Source of the DNA: Bacteroidales bacterium
Lineage (GTDB): Bacteria; Bacteroidota; Bacteroidia; Bacteroidales; UBA932
DNA: 64,000 nt
Assembly (NCBI GenBank): GCA_017458145.1
Contig: JAFTGA010000015.1
Location: 1-64,000, forward strand
Direction of reading: 5' to 3'
The translations under genes and the position numbers were made by a program. Positions 33,746 to 42,717 of this stretch are shown here, one piece after another. The first letter of the stretch is position 1; each line of letters opens with the position of its first letter. A model generated the notes under the pieces. It ran no database searches and had not been told where the DNA came from. It was given only the letters and a program-made list of their open reading frames with translations.

Positions 33746-33771
33746 ACACTGATACAAATGCAGTTAGGCAT

Positions 33772-34746
33772 TTACAATGCGGCGATCTCTTCTTCTGGCA
33801 GTCCGGTGGCCTGTGCGATGGTTTCGACGGGGACGCCCAGTTGCTTCAGACTCTTTGCGTTCTTGGTTCTTTCTTCCTCGCGTCCTTCTTCGCGTCCTTC
33901 CCGATGTCCCCGCTCATACCCCCGGAGCTCCCGGGTGTAGAGGATGTTCTTTCTGTCCATTTCCGTTGTCATGATGTCCTCCTTGTATTCTTGTTGTGTC
34001 TTTTCATTCAGGGCGGCGATCTCACACGCCGCAAAAAGCAGGCCGAAAACCTGTTCCGACAGTTCCGCCGGGCGCTCTTCCAGCCAGCGCATGCGCGTCA
34101 GCGCATAGGACAGCTTCTCCACGAAACTGTCCTCCGGATGCGGCCTGGTTCGGTGGTAGTTGGCCATCTCCAGGAAGATGAAGTTGATCCGGTCGGTCAT
34201 CAGCTCGCCGCTCGTCTGCTCGCGCAGGTCGTAGCGGTACAGGATCCTGTCGGAGTCGGGGTGCAGTGAGAAGTTGAGGAAGCTGACCACATAGACCGGC
34301 GGGAAGATGTACTGCTCGTCGTGCGACCGGCGGGGCATGCCCTTCTTTTGCGCCAGGACCTGCTCCTGGATGGGGAAGGTCGAATAGAACAACGCCCTGT
34401 CGTGGAAATGGACCTGCTCCTCCATCTGCATTTCCACGACGAAGCGGGCCCCGAGGTCGTCGATGCATTCGACGTCGAAGACCGTGTCGTGACCGTCCGC
34501 GAAGGGGTTCTTCTTTCGTTTTTTCCTGTCATAGCGGATGTCCGCGATCTGGCGTTCCGGGATGAGTTCGCGGAGAATGCCGAGCAGGGCCTCCTTGTTG
34601 GCTTCGGCGCCGAGAATCTTCTTGAACCACTTGTCCATCAGGATGTTGACATAGCGGTGGATGGCTGGCGCGGAGATGTCGTCCAGCCGGTGGTCCTCCA
34701 ACACCTGCGGGGTGTCGTCTTCAAGAGGTCTTTGATAGTAGTTCAT
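33772..34746 (-). CDS. Rpn-family PD-(D/E)xK nuclease / putative transposase
   Basis: 324 residues from MNYYQRPLEDDTPQ. The N-terminal PD-(D/E)xK domain shows DKWFKKILG, then the catalytic-type run TVFDVECIDDLGARFVVEMQ (D, ExQ), typical of the recombination-promoting nuclease family abundant in Bacteroidales. The C-terminus is a charged coiled-coil-like tail rich in ExxRxxGREEG repeats, ending LGVPVETIAQATGLPEEEI. These proteins cut DNA and promote recA-independent recombination in E. coli. It is preceded by the structured leader and followed by repeat B. Confidence 0.9.
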   Translation of the reverse strand: MNYYQRPLEDDTPQVLEDHRLDDISAPAIHRYVNILMDKWFKKILGAEANKEALLGILRELIPERQIADIRYDRKKRKKNPFADGHDTVFDVECIDDLGARFVVEMQMEEQVHFHDRALFYSTFPIQEQVLAQKKGMPRRSHDEQYIFPPVYVVSFLNFSLHPDSDRILYRYDLREQTSGELMTDRINFIFLEMANYHRTRPHPEDSFVEKLSYALTRMRWLEERPAELSEQVFGLLFAACEIAALNEKTQQEYKEDIMTTEMDRKNILYTRELRGYERGHREGREEGREEERTKNAKSLKQLGVPVETIAQATGLPEEEIAAL

Positions 34747-34790
34747 TGTTTTTGAATGGGTTACAGGTTTCTCCTCCCACCGTCCCGGGC

Positions 34791-34887
34791 CCGTAAACGC
34801 ACAAAGCGAGCCAGGCACGATATAACCTAACTCGCTTTGTGGACTCGAAGTACCACGGTGTTCAGACTTGTGGTGTCCCGGGGGACA
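34791..34887 (-). ncRNA. Structured leader RNA, copy 2 (Rpn gene)
   Basis: Same fold and order as copy 1 at 33375-33470, here ending 44 nt before the Rpn start. The compensatory pair change in the long stem (CACAAAGCGAG / CTCGCTTTGTG) and the fixed distance to the promoter argue that the RNA, not the protein, is conserved. It could act as a translational control element or as a recognition site for mobility. Confidence 0.65.
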
Positions 34888-34891
34888 ACTA

Positions 34892-34899
34892 CAAATATA
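34892..34899 (-). promoter_or_regulatory. Predicted -7 box for leader copy 2 and the Rpn gene
   Basis: Minus-strand TATATTTG, 4 nt before the leader. The start site would fall at the first GTCCC hairpin. Confidence 0.65.
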
Positions 34900-34985
34900 T
34901 AAAATGTTTTTTATTTACAGGTGGGGTATTGCGAAAAGAATGGCGTGCCGCGCCCCGCTGGGCTGGTGTGCGGGGAAGAACTGCC

Positions 34986-35065
34986 GTTGGACAGGATGCT
35001 GCCTGAATCCTGTCCAACGTGAGTAATCGTCGGGGGAGGGAGATTCGCCGATCAAGTCGGCGAAT
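34986..35065 (-). terminator. Two hairpins downstream of gltX
   Basis: ATTCGCCGA / TCGGCGAAT (35043-35065) follows the gltX stop, with a second copy of its arm (TCGGCGAATGACC) at 35077-35088. Further on lies a 12-bp stem GTTGGACAGGAT / ATCCTGTCCAAC (34986-35018). Neither has a U tract, but together they probably end the dcw-gltX transcript. Confidence 0.45.
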
Positions 35066-35088
35066 GACGGCTGTGGTCGGCGAATGAC

Positions 35089-36720
35089 CTACCCCAGCCG
35101 CTCTTTCATGTAGCGCATGCGGCGGAGGCCTTCTTCCTTGCCGATGAAGCGGAGGATGTCGGCGATGCCCAGGCCGCTGGCGGCGCCGCTGAGCGCGAGG
35201 CGGATGCAGTTCATCACCTTGCCCATCGGCATGCCGTGCTCGCGGATGTAGTCCTCGAGCGCCTCGGGCTCGGCCTGCTGCAGGGCCTCGAGCGCCGCGT
35301 CGTAGATCTCGGGCTTGTAGAACTTGTCCACGTCCTTGGCCAGGAACGGGGCCGTGGCCGCGTCGTCATAGACCTTGGCGCGCGGATCCACGGGACGGGC
35401 CGGATCCGCCGGCTTCTCGCTGGCCGCACCGGCCTTGACGCCATATTTCTCAAACTCCGAAGGGTCGATGAAGAGGTAGGAGGCGATGGTCCAGAAGTCC
35501 TGCACGAACGTGGCGCGCTCCTTGGTCAGCGCGATCACGTCCTGCACGAAGGCGGGCTCCGCTTTGATCCCTTTCTCCTCCAGGATGGGGAGGAACAGGG
35601 CGGTCAGCTCCTCGTCGGGGCGCATGCGCAGGTATTCGCGGTTGAACCATTTCGCCTTTTCCGGGTTGAACTTCGCGCCGCTCTTGCCGACCTTGTCGAG
35701 CGAGAAGGCATCGACGAGCTCGGGCAGGGAGAAAATCTCCTGCTCCGTGCCCGGATTCCAGCCCAGCATGGCGAGCAGGTTGACGAAGGCGTCCGGGAAA
35801 TAGCCGTCCTCGCGGTAACCGCGGGAGGTTTCGCCCGTCTGGGGATTGACCCAGCGCAGCGGGAACACGGGGAAGCCCATCTTGTCGCCGTCGCGCTTGC
35901 TCAGCTTGCCGTTGCCGACGGGCTTGAGCAGCAGGGGCAGGTGCGCGAAACGCGGCTGGCTGTCCTGCCAGCCGAAAGCCTCATATAAAAGATAATGCAG
36001 GGGCAGGGAAGGCAGCCACTCCTCACCGCGGATGACTTCGGTGATCTCCATCAGGTGGTCGTCCACGATGTTGGCGAGGTGGTAGGTCGGGAGTTCGTCC
36101 GCCCGCTTCCAGAGGACCTTGTCGTCCAGCGTGGCGGTATCGACGCTGATGTGTCCGCGGATGAGGTCGTCCATCTCCACGATGCGCCCTTCGGGCATCA
36201 GGAAGCGGACGGTCCAGTCGGTGCGCTCCGCCAGCAGGCGCTGCACCTCCTCTTCGGGGAGGGTCAGCGAGTTGCGCAGGGCCCCGCGGGTGAGGTGGTT
36301 GTAGATGAAGGTCTCGCCGCGGGATTCGGCCTCGACGCGGACCTTTTCCAGCTCCGCGGAAGTGTCGAAGGCGTAGTAGGCGTGGCCGGAGGCGACCAGC
36401 TGCTCGGCGTACTGCCGGTAGATGCCGCGCCGCTCGCTCTGGCGGTAGGGGGCGTGGGGGTGGCGCTCCGAAGGCGTCCGGACCACGTTGCCTGCGGCGT
36501 CCACGCCCTCGTCGGGATAGATGCCGCACCAGCGCAGGGAGTCGATGATATACTGCTCGGCGCCGGGCACGAAACGGGCGGAGTCGGTGTCCTCGATGCG
36601 GAGGATGAAATCCCCGCCGTGCTGCTTGGCGTAAAGGTAGTTGTACAGGGCCGTCCGCACGCCGCCCATGTGGAGCGGTCCGGTTGGGGACGGGGCGAAT
36701 CTTACACGTGTCCTGCTCAT
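35089..36720 (-). CDS. gltX: Glutamyl-tRNA synthetase
   Basis: Charges tRNA-Glu. Class I signatures are FAPSPTGPLHMGG (HIGH-type, residues 8-20) and GKLSKRDG (KMSKS-type). The length of 543 residues fits Bacteroidetes GltX, which carries an insertion compared with E. coli. The start overlaps the ftsZ stop as ATGA (36717-36720), so it is translationally coupled to the division operon. Confidence 0.97.
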   Translation of the reverse strand: MSRTRVRFAPSPTGPLHMGGVRTALYNYLYAKQHGGDFILRIEDTDSARFVPGAEQYIIDSLRWCGIYPDEGVDAAGNVVRTPSERHPHAPYRQSERRGIYRQYAEQLVASGHAYYAFDTSAELEKVRVEAESRGETFIYNHLTRGALRNSLTLPEEEVQRLLAERTDWTVRFLMPEGRIVEMDDLIRGHISVDTATLDDKVLWKRADELPTYHLANIVDDHLMEITEVIRGEEWLPSLPLHYLLYEAFGWQDSQPRFAHLPLLLKPVGNGKLSKRDGDKMGFPVFPLRWVNPQTGETSRGYREDGYFPDAFVNLLAMLGWNPGTEQEIFSLPELVDAFSLDKVGKSGAKFNPEKAKWFNREYLRMRPDEELTALFLPILEEKGIKAEPAFVQDVIALTKERATFVQDFWTIASYLFIDPSEFEKYGVKAGAASEKPADPARPVDPRAKVYDDAATAPFLAKDVDKFYKPEIYDAALEALQQAEPEALEDYIREHGMPMGKVMNCIRLALSGAASGLGIADILRFIGKEEGLRRMRYMKERLG

Positions 36721-37970
36721 ACCTGGGTCCTCCGGATGGCGGGAATATTCTCCAGTTCGGCCAGACGCTCGCCCTTGGCTATGATCAGCGCGGGCTTCTG
36801 GTCCGGGTCGAACTTGAAACTCCTCAGGTTGCTCTTGCTGTTGAATCCGATCTGCTGGGAACCGGGGTCCGCGAAGAGGGACACGCCCTCGCCGCGGGCG
36901 GCCGCCCGGTTGTAAACGAAATTGCGGTCGATCATGATATAGTTGCCCATATCTTTGGTGGGGCCGATGACATCGGAAAAGCGCAGTCCGGTCACGATGG
37001 AGGTGATGCGGATCGTGTCTCCGATCTCCGGGTCATCGTCCCAGATCAGGCCCCGCTTGAAGTTGTTGGCGCGGCCGGTGTACTCGTCGATTTTCTTGTT
37101 GATCTCGTTGAGGTCATCCATCGTCAGGCCCTGGTCGTTGTGGCCGCAGGTGATGTTGATGAGGACCTTCTTGGCGGTCTTGAGGTCGAAGTCGTTGAGC
37201 AGCGGGGATTCGAAGGCGGCCTTGACGGCGTCCTGGATGCGGTCTTTGCCGGATCCGATGCCGCAGCCCATCAGGGCCATGCCGCTGTTTTTCATCATGG
37301 TCTCCACATCCTTGAAGTCCACATTGATGTAGCCCGGCTTCTTGATGATCTCCACGATGCCGCGCACGGCGGTGGCGAGCACTTCGTCGGCCTGCGGGAA
37401 GGCATCCTGGATCAGCTGGTTGCCGAAATATTCGTGGAGTTTCTCGTTGTTGATCATGATCAGGCTGTCCACGTTCTTTTCGAGTTCGTGGATGCCGTCG
37501 ATGGCGCGGGAGAGTGCATCGTTGCCCTCGTTGAGGAAGGGGAGCGTCACGACCGCGACGGTGAGGATGCCGCGGTCCTTGGCCATCTTGGCAATGACCG
37601 GTGCGGCGCCCGTGCCCGTGCCGCCGCCCATGCCGGCGGTGATGAAGAGCATCTTGGTGTGGGTGTCCAGGAGAATCTTCTCGATCTGGTCCTGGCTCTC
37701 GAGCGCGGCGTTGCGGCCGTTGATCGGGTTGGTGCCGGCGCCGAGTCCCCGGCCCATCTGGATCTTGACGGGGACGGGACTTCCCTTGAGGGATTGGGAG
37801 TCGGTGTTGCATACCACGAAGCTGCACCCCGTGATGCCCTTGGTGAACATATAGTTGACGGCATTGCATCCGCCGCCGCCCACGCCGATGACTTTGATGA
37901 TCTCGTCTGAGGTCGCCCAGTCCATCGGGGTGATCGCATCAATCATGCTGTCGTCTATCATATCTGCCAT
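36717..37970 (-). CDS. ftsZ: Cell division protein FtsZ
   Basis: Tubulin-like GTPase that forms the division ring. The N-terminal IKVIGVGGGGCNAVNYM, the tubulin signature GGGTGTG in AGMGGGTGTGAAP, and the T7-type NNEKLHEYFG are clear. Length is 417 residues with a modest linker. The C-terminal peptide NIPAIRR matches the conserved tail that binds FtsA/ZipA-type anchors. It follows ftsA by 27 bp and overlaps gltX. Confidence 0.98.
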   Translation of the reverse strand: MADMIDDSMIDAITPMDWATSDEIIKVIGVGGGGCNAVNYMFTKGITGCSFVVCNTDSQSLKGSPVPVKIQMGRGLGAGTNPINGRNAALESQDQIEKILLDTHTKMLFITAGMGGGTGTGAAPVIAKMAKDRGILTVAVVTLPFLNEGNDALSRAIDGIHELEKNVDSLIMINNEKLHEYFGNQLIQDAFPQADEVLATAVRGIVEIIKKPGYINVDFKDVETMMKNSGMALMGCGIGSGKDRIQDAVKAAFESPLLNDFDLKTAKKVLINITCGHNDQGLTMDDLNEINKKIDEYTGRANNFKRGLIWDDDPEIGDTIRITSIVTGLRFSDVIGPTKDMGNYIMIDRNFVYNRAAARGEGVSLFADPGSQQIGFNSKSNLRSFKFDPDQKPALIIAKGERLAELENIPAIRRTQV

Positions 37971-37997
37971 ATCGGTTTCCTTTTATTTGTTGTCGGT

Positions 37998-39473
37998 TTA
38001 TTTCATGTCGTCGAACAGACCGCCCACGGTGTTGTCGAATGCCCCTTCCGCGGCTTTGCCGATCCGGTCGCCCTGGTTCTTGATCCAGGTGAGGAACTTG
38101 CTCTCCCTGGCGACCTTTTCCTTCTTGCGGCTCTTGCTGGGCGTGATGATCTCGGTCTCGTAAGTGACGTCGCCGGCGAAGAGGTTGTCCTGCGCCGGAG
38201 CTTCTTCCGCTTTCGGCTCATTGGCCGGAGCGGACTGCTGCTGGACAGGAGGACCGGCGGGCTCCGGCTGCTCCATGTCCTCGATGCAGTTGAGGCGGTA
38301 GTCCTTTTTAGCTTCGAGGATCATGCCGATGGTCGCCGCGGCACTGGCTTCGCTGACACCGGAGCAGCCGACGGCGCTGAAAGCCTGGCTGCGGGGATAG
38401 CCGATGCGGATGTTGTAGCCGGACATCTCCTTGATGAGATGGGCGATGTTGACCATGTTGGCGCCGCCGCCCGTGAGCACAATGCCGTTGCGGAGCTTGT
38501 CGGCGTAGCCGCTGTCCTGGATCTGGAAAAGGACGGCCTCCACGATCTCGCGCATGCGGCAGGTGATGATCTCGGAGAGATACTTGACCGGGAGCTGCTC
38601 ATAGGAGCCGTTCTCTTCGTCGTTGATCTGGATGACCTTCTCGCTCAGGGACTGAAGTTTGTCGGGCATGCAGGCGCCGAAGGCGAGCTTGATGTTCTCC
38701 GCGAGCTCCTCGTTGAAGCCGCACTCGTACTTGATGTCCGTCGTGACGACCCGTCCGCCGAAGGGGATGGCGGAATAGTGGCGGAGGATTTTGCCGCGGT
38801 AGATGGTCAGGGACGTCACGCCGGAGCCGATCTCCACGAGGGCCACGCCATTTTCGCGCTCGCCCTCGGTAAGCACGGCCTGGGCCACGGCGTTCGGCAG
38901 GAACAGCTTGCGGGCCGGGGCGACGTTGGCGTCGTTGAGCATGATGTCGATGTTGCTGACGGGCTTCTGGGCCCCGACGAATACCTTGAAATTGCCCTCC
39001 AGGGCATCTGCGGCCACGCCGATGACATCGTTCTCGCTGGCGCAGACAAGTTCCTCGTCGGCCGAGAAGGACTGGGCCACGGCACCGTAGATCTCCTCCT
39101 TGGTCTCGTCGGCGATGGGATAGGAGTCGATGGCGATGCTCTTGAGCGTATTCACCTCCTCCTTGGTGATGCAGGAGGAAGGGTCGCTGCGTTCCATCCG
39201 GGCGCTGGCAACCTCCTGGCGGACATTGTAGCGCGGGAGACCGACGACGACCTGCAGGATCTTGATGTTCAATTCGTCTTCCGCTTCCTTGATGGCGGTA
39301 CGGAGAGGCTTGGCTGCGCGCTTCGGATTGAAGACGCAGCTGTAACGGATCCCGTCGGACGGGGTTTCCTTGTAGTAGATGATCTGGATGTCATCTCCCT
39401 CGATCTTGGCTACACTCAAGGCAATCTTGGATGAGCCAAGGTCGGCTGCTGCTATGTATCTTTCTGCCTGCAT
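37998..39473 (-). CDS. ftsA: Cell division protein FtsA
   Basis: Actin-like membrane tether of FtsZ. It begins YIAAADLGSSKIALSVAK and contains VEIGSGVTSLTIYR and VLTGGGANMVNIAHL. The long C-terminus has a Pro/Glu/Ala-rich linker and ends in the amphipathic segment FLTWIKNQGDRIGKAAEG, which should contact the membrane. At 491 residues it is the long Bacteroidetes type. The first 22 bp overlap the end of ftsQ. Confidence 0.96.
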   Translation of the reverse strand: MQAERYIAAADLGSSKIALSVAKIEGDDIQIIYYKETPSDGIRYSCVFNPKRAAKPLRTAIKEAEDELNIKILQVVVGLPRYNVRQEVASARMERSDPSSCITKEEVNTLKSIAIDSYPIADETKEEIYGAVAQSFSADEELVCASENDVIGVAADALEGNFKVFVGAQKPVSNIDIMLNDANVAPARKLFLPNAVAQAVLTEGERENGVALVEIGSGVTSLTIYRGKILRHYSAIPFGGRVVTTDIKYECGFNEELAENIKLAFGACMPDKLQSLSEKVIQINDEENGSYEQLPVKYLSEIITCRMREIVEAVLFQIQDSGYADKLRNGIVLTGGGANMVNIAHLIKEMSGYNIRIGYPRSQAFSAVGCSGVSEASAAATIGMILEAKKDYRLNCIEDMEQPEPAGPPVQQQSAPANEPKAEEAPAQDNLFAGDVTYETEIITPSKSRKKEKVARESKFLTWIKNQGDRIGKAAEGAFDNTVGGLFDDMK

Positions 39474-40237
39474 ATAATTTGTTGATTGTATTTTACGTTG
39501 ACGGTCCTATAGTATCCTTCCGGTCTGGAGGGGGCGATGAGCCCGAGATAGCGGTCGATACGGGTGAGCTTGTCGGCGATCCCTTCCGGTTGTCCGACGA
39601 TGAACTCTTCGCTGCGCCCGTCCAGGGTCAGCAGCAGGTCGCCGTTGGGACGCACGCGGACATGCTTGATGCTGCGCTGCCAGGAGCGGGACTGCGAGAC
39701 GATGCGGTTCATCTCCAGCACGCCGCCGATCCAGCGGCGGGAAAAGTCGTCGGGGGCCTCCCCCTTGTAGCCGGCGGGGAGGTCCACCGGGATGGCCCCT
39801 TCGACTACGGGGACGCTTGCGGTGAACGAGTCATGCAAGGGGAAAATGAATCCCTGGCCATCGACATAGAAGCCGTTTTGCCCGTTCTGGAAACGCAGCA
39901 CGGGGGCGCGTTGCGTGATGTCGATATGCAGTACGCCGTCGCCGGTTGTCCACGCTTCGCTGCGTATCACGCTGCTGTGGCTTTCCAGCAGCGCTTCGAT
40001 CCGGTAGAGCTGCACGCTGTCCAGCCGCTCCCCGATATAGGGACCGTAGTTGGCGTCGAGATAGTTCCGGACGTCCTCTTCGTTGACGAAGCGCAGGCTG
40101 TCGGCAAAATGCACCGCCAGCGTGCCGCAGACGAGACTGGACTGCTCCTGCCGCACATGGCGGAACAGGAATCCCGTCCCGATGCAGAACATCAGGATCA
40201 AGACGATGCCAATGGCATATCGGACAGGCTTCTTCAT
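39452..40237 (-). CDS. ftsQ: Cell division protein FtsQ
   Basis: 261 residues. One N-terminal transmembrane helix (IGIVLILMFCIGTGFLF) is followed by a POTRA-like region (FVNEEDVRNYLDANYG, IEALLESHSSVIRSEAW) and a beta domain with FYVDGQGFIFPL, as in FtsQ/DivIB. Its place between murC and ftsA is canonical. It bridges cytoplasmic and periplasmic divisome parts. Confidence 0.93.
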   Translation of the reverse strand: MKKPVRYAIGIVLILMFCIGTGFLFRHVRQEQSSLVCGTLAVHFADSLRFVNEEDVRNYLDANYGPYIGERLDSVQLYRIEALLESHSSVIRSEAWTTGDGVLHIDITQRAPVLRFQNGQNGFYVDGQGFIFPLHDSFTASVPVVEGAIPVDLPAGYKGEAPDDFSRRWIGGVLEMNRIVSQSRSWQRSIKHVRVRPNGDLLLTLDGRSEEFIVGQPEGIADKLTRIDRYLGLIAPSRPEGYYRTVNVKYNQQIICRQKDT

Positions 40238-40240
40238 CGG

Positions 40241-41596
40241 CTACAGGCGTTTTTCCAGCATTTCGGTGATCGGGTGGATGAAACGGTCGATATTGCCGGC
40301 GCCCAGCGTGACCAGCACGTCGATCTGCTCTTTTTCCAACAGGGACAGCAGTTCGTCGCGGGTGGTCAGGACTTTCTCCGGGGCGGTGACGTCCCGGAAA
40401 ATGATCTCGGAACTCACGCCCGGGATCGGCTCCTCGCGGGCGGGATAGATGTCCAGCAGGATGAGTTTGTCCAGCAGGCTTAGCGCGCGGGCGAACTCTG
40501 GCGCGAAGTCGCGGGTACGCGTATAGAGGTGGGGCTGGAAGATACCGGTGATCCTGCGTCCGGGGAAGACCTGGCGGATCGAGGTGATGGCGCTCTCCAG
40601 CTCGGCCGGATGGTGCGCGTAGTCGTCGATATAGGTCAGTCCCGGCGTGTTCAGGTGCACGTCCAGCCGCCGCTGTGCGCCCTCGAATGTGCCGATGGCG
40701 TGGCGGACCTTCTGGGCGTCCAGCCCGTAGCAGAGGCAGATGGCCGCCGCCGCGATGCTGTTTTCGACATTGACCCAGCCGATCGTGCCTACGCGGATGT
40801 CGGACAGCACGCCGCCCGGATAGACCAGGTCGTAGGTGTAGTGTCCGGTGGCGTCCAGGCGCAGGTTGGTGCTGTGGAAGTGGGCGCGCGGGTCGTCGAA
40901 ATGATAGGTGAAGATTTTGGCCGGGGTGTCCTCGGGCGCGATCGGCAGGCCGTACTTGAGGATGAGCGTCTCGCTGACCTGCGAGGCGAAGATCCGGAAG
41001 GCTTCCTGCACGTGGGCGAGGTCCCCGTAGATGTCGAGGTGGTCGGCGTCCATCGCGGAGATGGATGCGATCGTGGGATGCAGCTGGTGGAAGGAGCGGT
41101 CGAATTCGTCCGCCTCCGCGACTACGGTCGGGGTGTGGCTGACCAGCATGTTGGTCCCGTAGTTCTTGGATATGCCGCCCAGGAAGGCGGAACATCCCGG
41201 ACCGCCCTCCGTCAGGATATGGGCGACGAGGGTGGAGGTGGTGGTCTTGCCGTGCGTGCCCGCGACGGCAAGGCAGGTCTGGCCGGAGGTGATCTCGCCG
41301 AGCATCCGGGAACGCTTGATCACCCGGTAGCCGCGTTCCTGCACGTAGACGAGTTCCCTGAGGTCGGCGGGGACGGCGGGCGTGTAGACCACAAGGGTGC
41401 GGGCGATGTCGGAAGGGATGCACTGCGGGTCGTCTTCGTAGTGCACGCGGATGCCTTCTGCTTCCAGCGCGTGCGTGAGCTCGGACGGGGTGCGGTCATA
41501 GCCGCTCACGTCCAAGCCCTTGAACTTGTAGTAACGGGCGATGGCGCTCATGCCGATTCCGCCGATCCCGATGAAATAAATGCTCTTGTAGGTCAT
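40241..41596 (-). CDS. murC: UDP-N-acetylmuramate--L-alanine ligase
   Basis: Adds L-Ala to UDP-MurNAc. The N-terminal Rossmann-type IYFIGIGGIGMSAIARYY, the ATP loop AVAGTHGKTTTSTLVAHIL and YIDDYAHHPAELESAI are diagnostic of MurC. 451 residues. It overlaps murG by 4 bp and precedes ftsQ by 3 bp. Confidence 0.97.
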   Translation of the reverse strand: MTYKSIYFIGIGGIGMSAIARYYKFKGLDVSGYDRTPSELTHALEAEGIRVHYEDDPQCIPSDIARTLVVYTPAVPADLRELVYVQERGYRVIKRSRMLGEITSGQTCLAVAGTHGKTTTSTLVAHILTEGGPGCSAFLGGISKNYGTNMLVSHTPTVVAEADEFDRSFHQLHPTIASISAMDADHLDIYGDLAHVQEAFRIFASQVSETLILKYGLPIAPEDTPAKIFTYHFDDPRAHFHSTNLRLDATGHYTYDLVYPGGVLSDIRVGTIGWVNVENSIAAAAICLCYGLDAQKVRHAIGTFEGAQRRLDVHLNTPGLTYIDDYAHHPAELESAITSIRQVFPGRRITGIFQPHLYTRTRDFAPEFARALSLLDKLILLDIYPAREEPIPGVSSEIIFRDVTAPEKVLTTRDELLSLLEKEQIDVLVTLGAGNIDRFIHPITEMLEKRL

Positions 41597-42717
41597 ACCA
41601 GTCTGTATACTTCATTGACGATGGTCTGGGCTGCGTCCAGGCGCGCCAGCGGCGCGACGTTGCGCTGGAAGCCGCGGATCCGCTCTTCGTCGCCGAGCAG
41701 TTCCAGGGCCGTGGGAAGCAGTGTCTCCGGCGCTTCCGCGTCGCGGACGAGCAGGGCGGCGTCCTTGCGCACGAGCGCCATCGCATTGTGCGTCTGGTGG
41801 TCCTCCGCCACGTTGGGCGAGGGGACGAAGATGGCCGCCTTGTGCGCGGCGCAGATCTCGGACACCGAAGAAGCGCCGGCGCGGCTGATCAGCACGTCCG
41901 AGCAGGCATACGCCAGGTCCATCCGGCTGATGAAATCGGTATAGTGGATCTGCGGCAGGTCCCGCCCTTGCATGAATTCGTCGATGCCGGCCTTGTAGTA
42001 GCGGCCGCACTGCCAGAGCACCTCCACGTTCTCTCCGCCGGGGCAGCCCGCTTCGATCCAGGAACGCATGGCGTGGTTCAGCGTGCCCGCACCGAGGCTG
42101 CCGCCTACGATGAACAGGTGGCGCTTGCCTTCGTCCATGCCGTAGAAGCGGAGCCCTTCGGCGCGGTCTTCGGCCGTGTAGGGGTGGATCTCGGGGCGGA
42201 TGGGGTTGCCGCTGAAGACGATCTTGTCTGCCGGGAAGAATTTCTCCATCCCCTCGTAGGCCACGCAGATGCAGTTCACGCGGCGCCCCAGGATCTTGTT
42301 GGTCAGCCCGGCGAATCCGTTCTGCTCCTGGATCAAGGTCGGAATGTGCCGGCGCGTGGCCTGCCAGAGCAGGGGAGCGCTGGCATAGCCGCCCACGCCG
42401 ATGGCGATGTCTGGCTTGAAACGGTCGATGATGCGTCCGGCCTGGTGGAGGCTGTTCGCCACCTTGGACGGCACGCGGAGGTTGTTCTTGATGTTCTCCC
42501 AGACGAACTGGCGCTGCAGGCCGGCGATGGGCAGGCCCACGATCTCAAAGCCGGCGGCGGGGACCTTCTCCATCTCCATCTTGCCCTCGGCGCCGACGAA
42601 GAGGATTTCCGTCCCGGGGTTCACTTCCTTGAGTTTGCGGGCGATCGAAATGGCCGGGAAAATGTGGCCTCCCGTGCCGCCGCCGCTGATGATCACGCGT
42701 AGTTTCTTATAAGTCAT
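41593..42717 (-). CDS. murG: MurG undecaprenyl-PP-MurNAc-pentapeptide GlcNAc transferase
   Basis: Makes lipid II at the inner membrane face. The glycine-rich VIISGGGTGGHIFPAISIA, IGVGGYASAPLLWQA, IQEQNGFAGLTNKIL and the C-terminal ISRAGASSVSEICA are family hallmarks (GT28). 374 residues. It overlaps ftsW by 11 bp. Confidence 0.97.
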   Translation of the reverse strand: MTYKKLRVIISGGGTGGHIFPAISIARKLKEVNPGTEILFVGAEGKMEMEKVPAAGFEIVGLPIAGLQRQFVWENIKNNLRVPSKVANSLHQAGRIIDRFKPDIAIGVGGYASAPLLWQATRRHIPTLIQEQNGFAGLTNKILGRRVNCICVAYEGMEKFFPADKIVFSGNPIRPEIHPYTAEDRAEGLRFYGMDEGKRHLFIVGGSLGAGTLNHAMRSWIEAGCPGGENVEVLWQCGRYYKAGIDEFMQGRDLPQIHYTDFISRMDLAYACSDVLISRAGASSVSEICAAHKAAIFVPSPNVAEDHQTHNAMALVRKDAALLVRDAEAPETLLPTALELLGDEERIRGFQRNVAPLARLDAAQTIVNEVYRLV

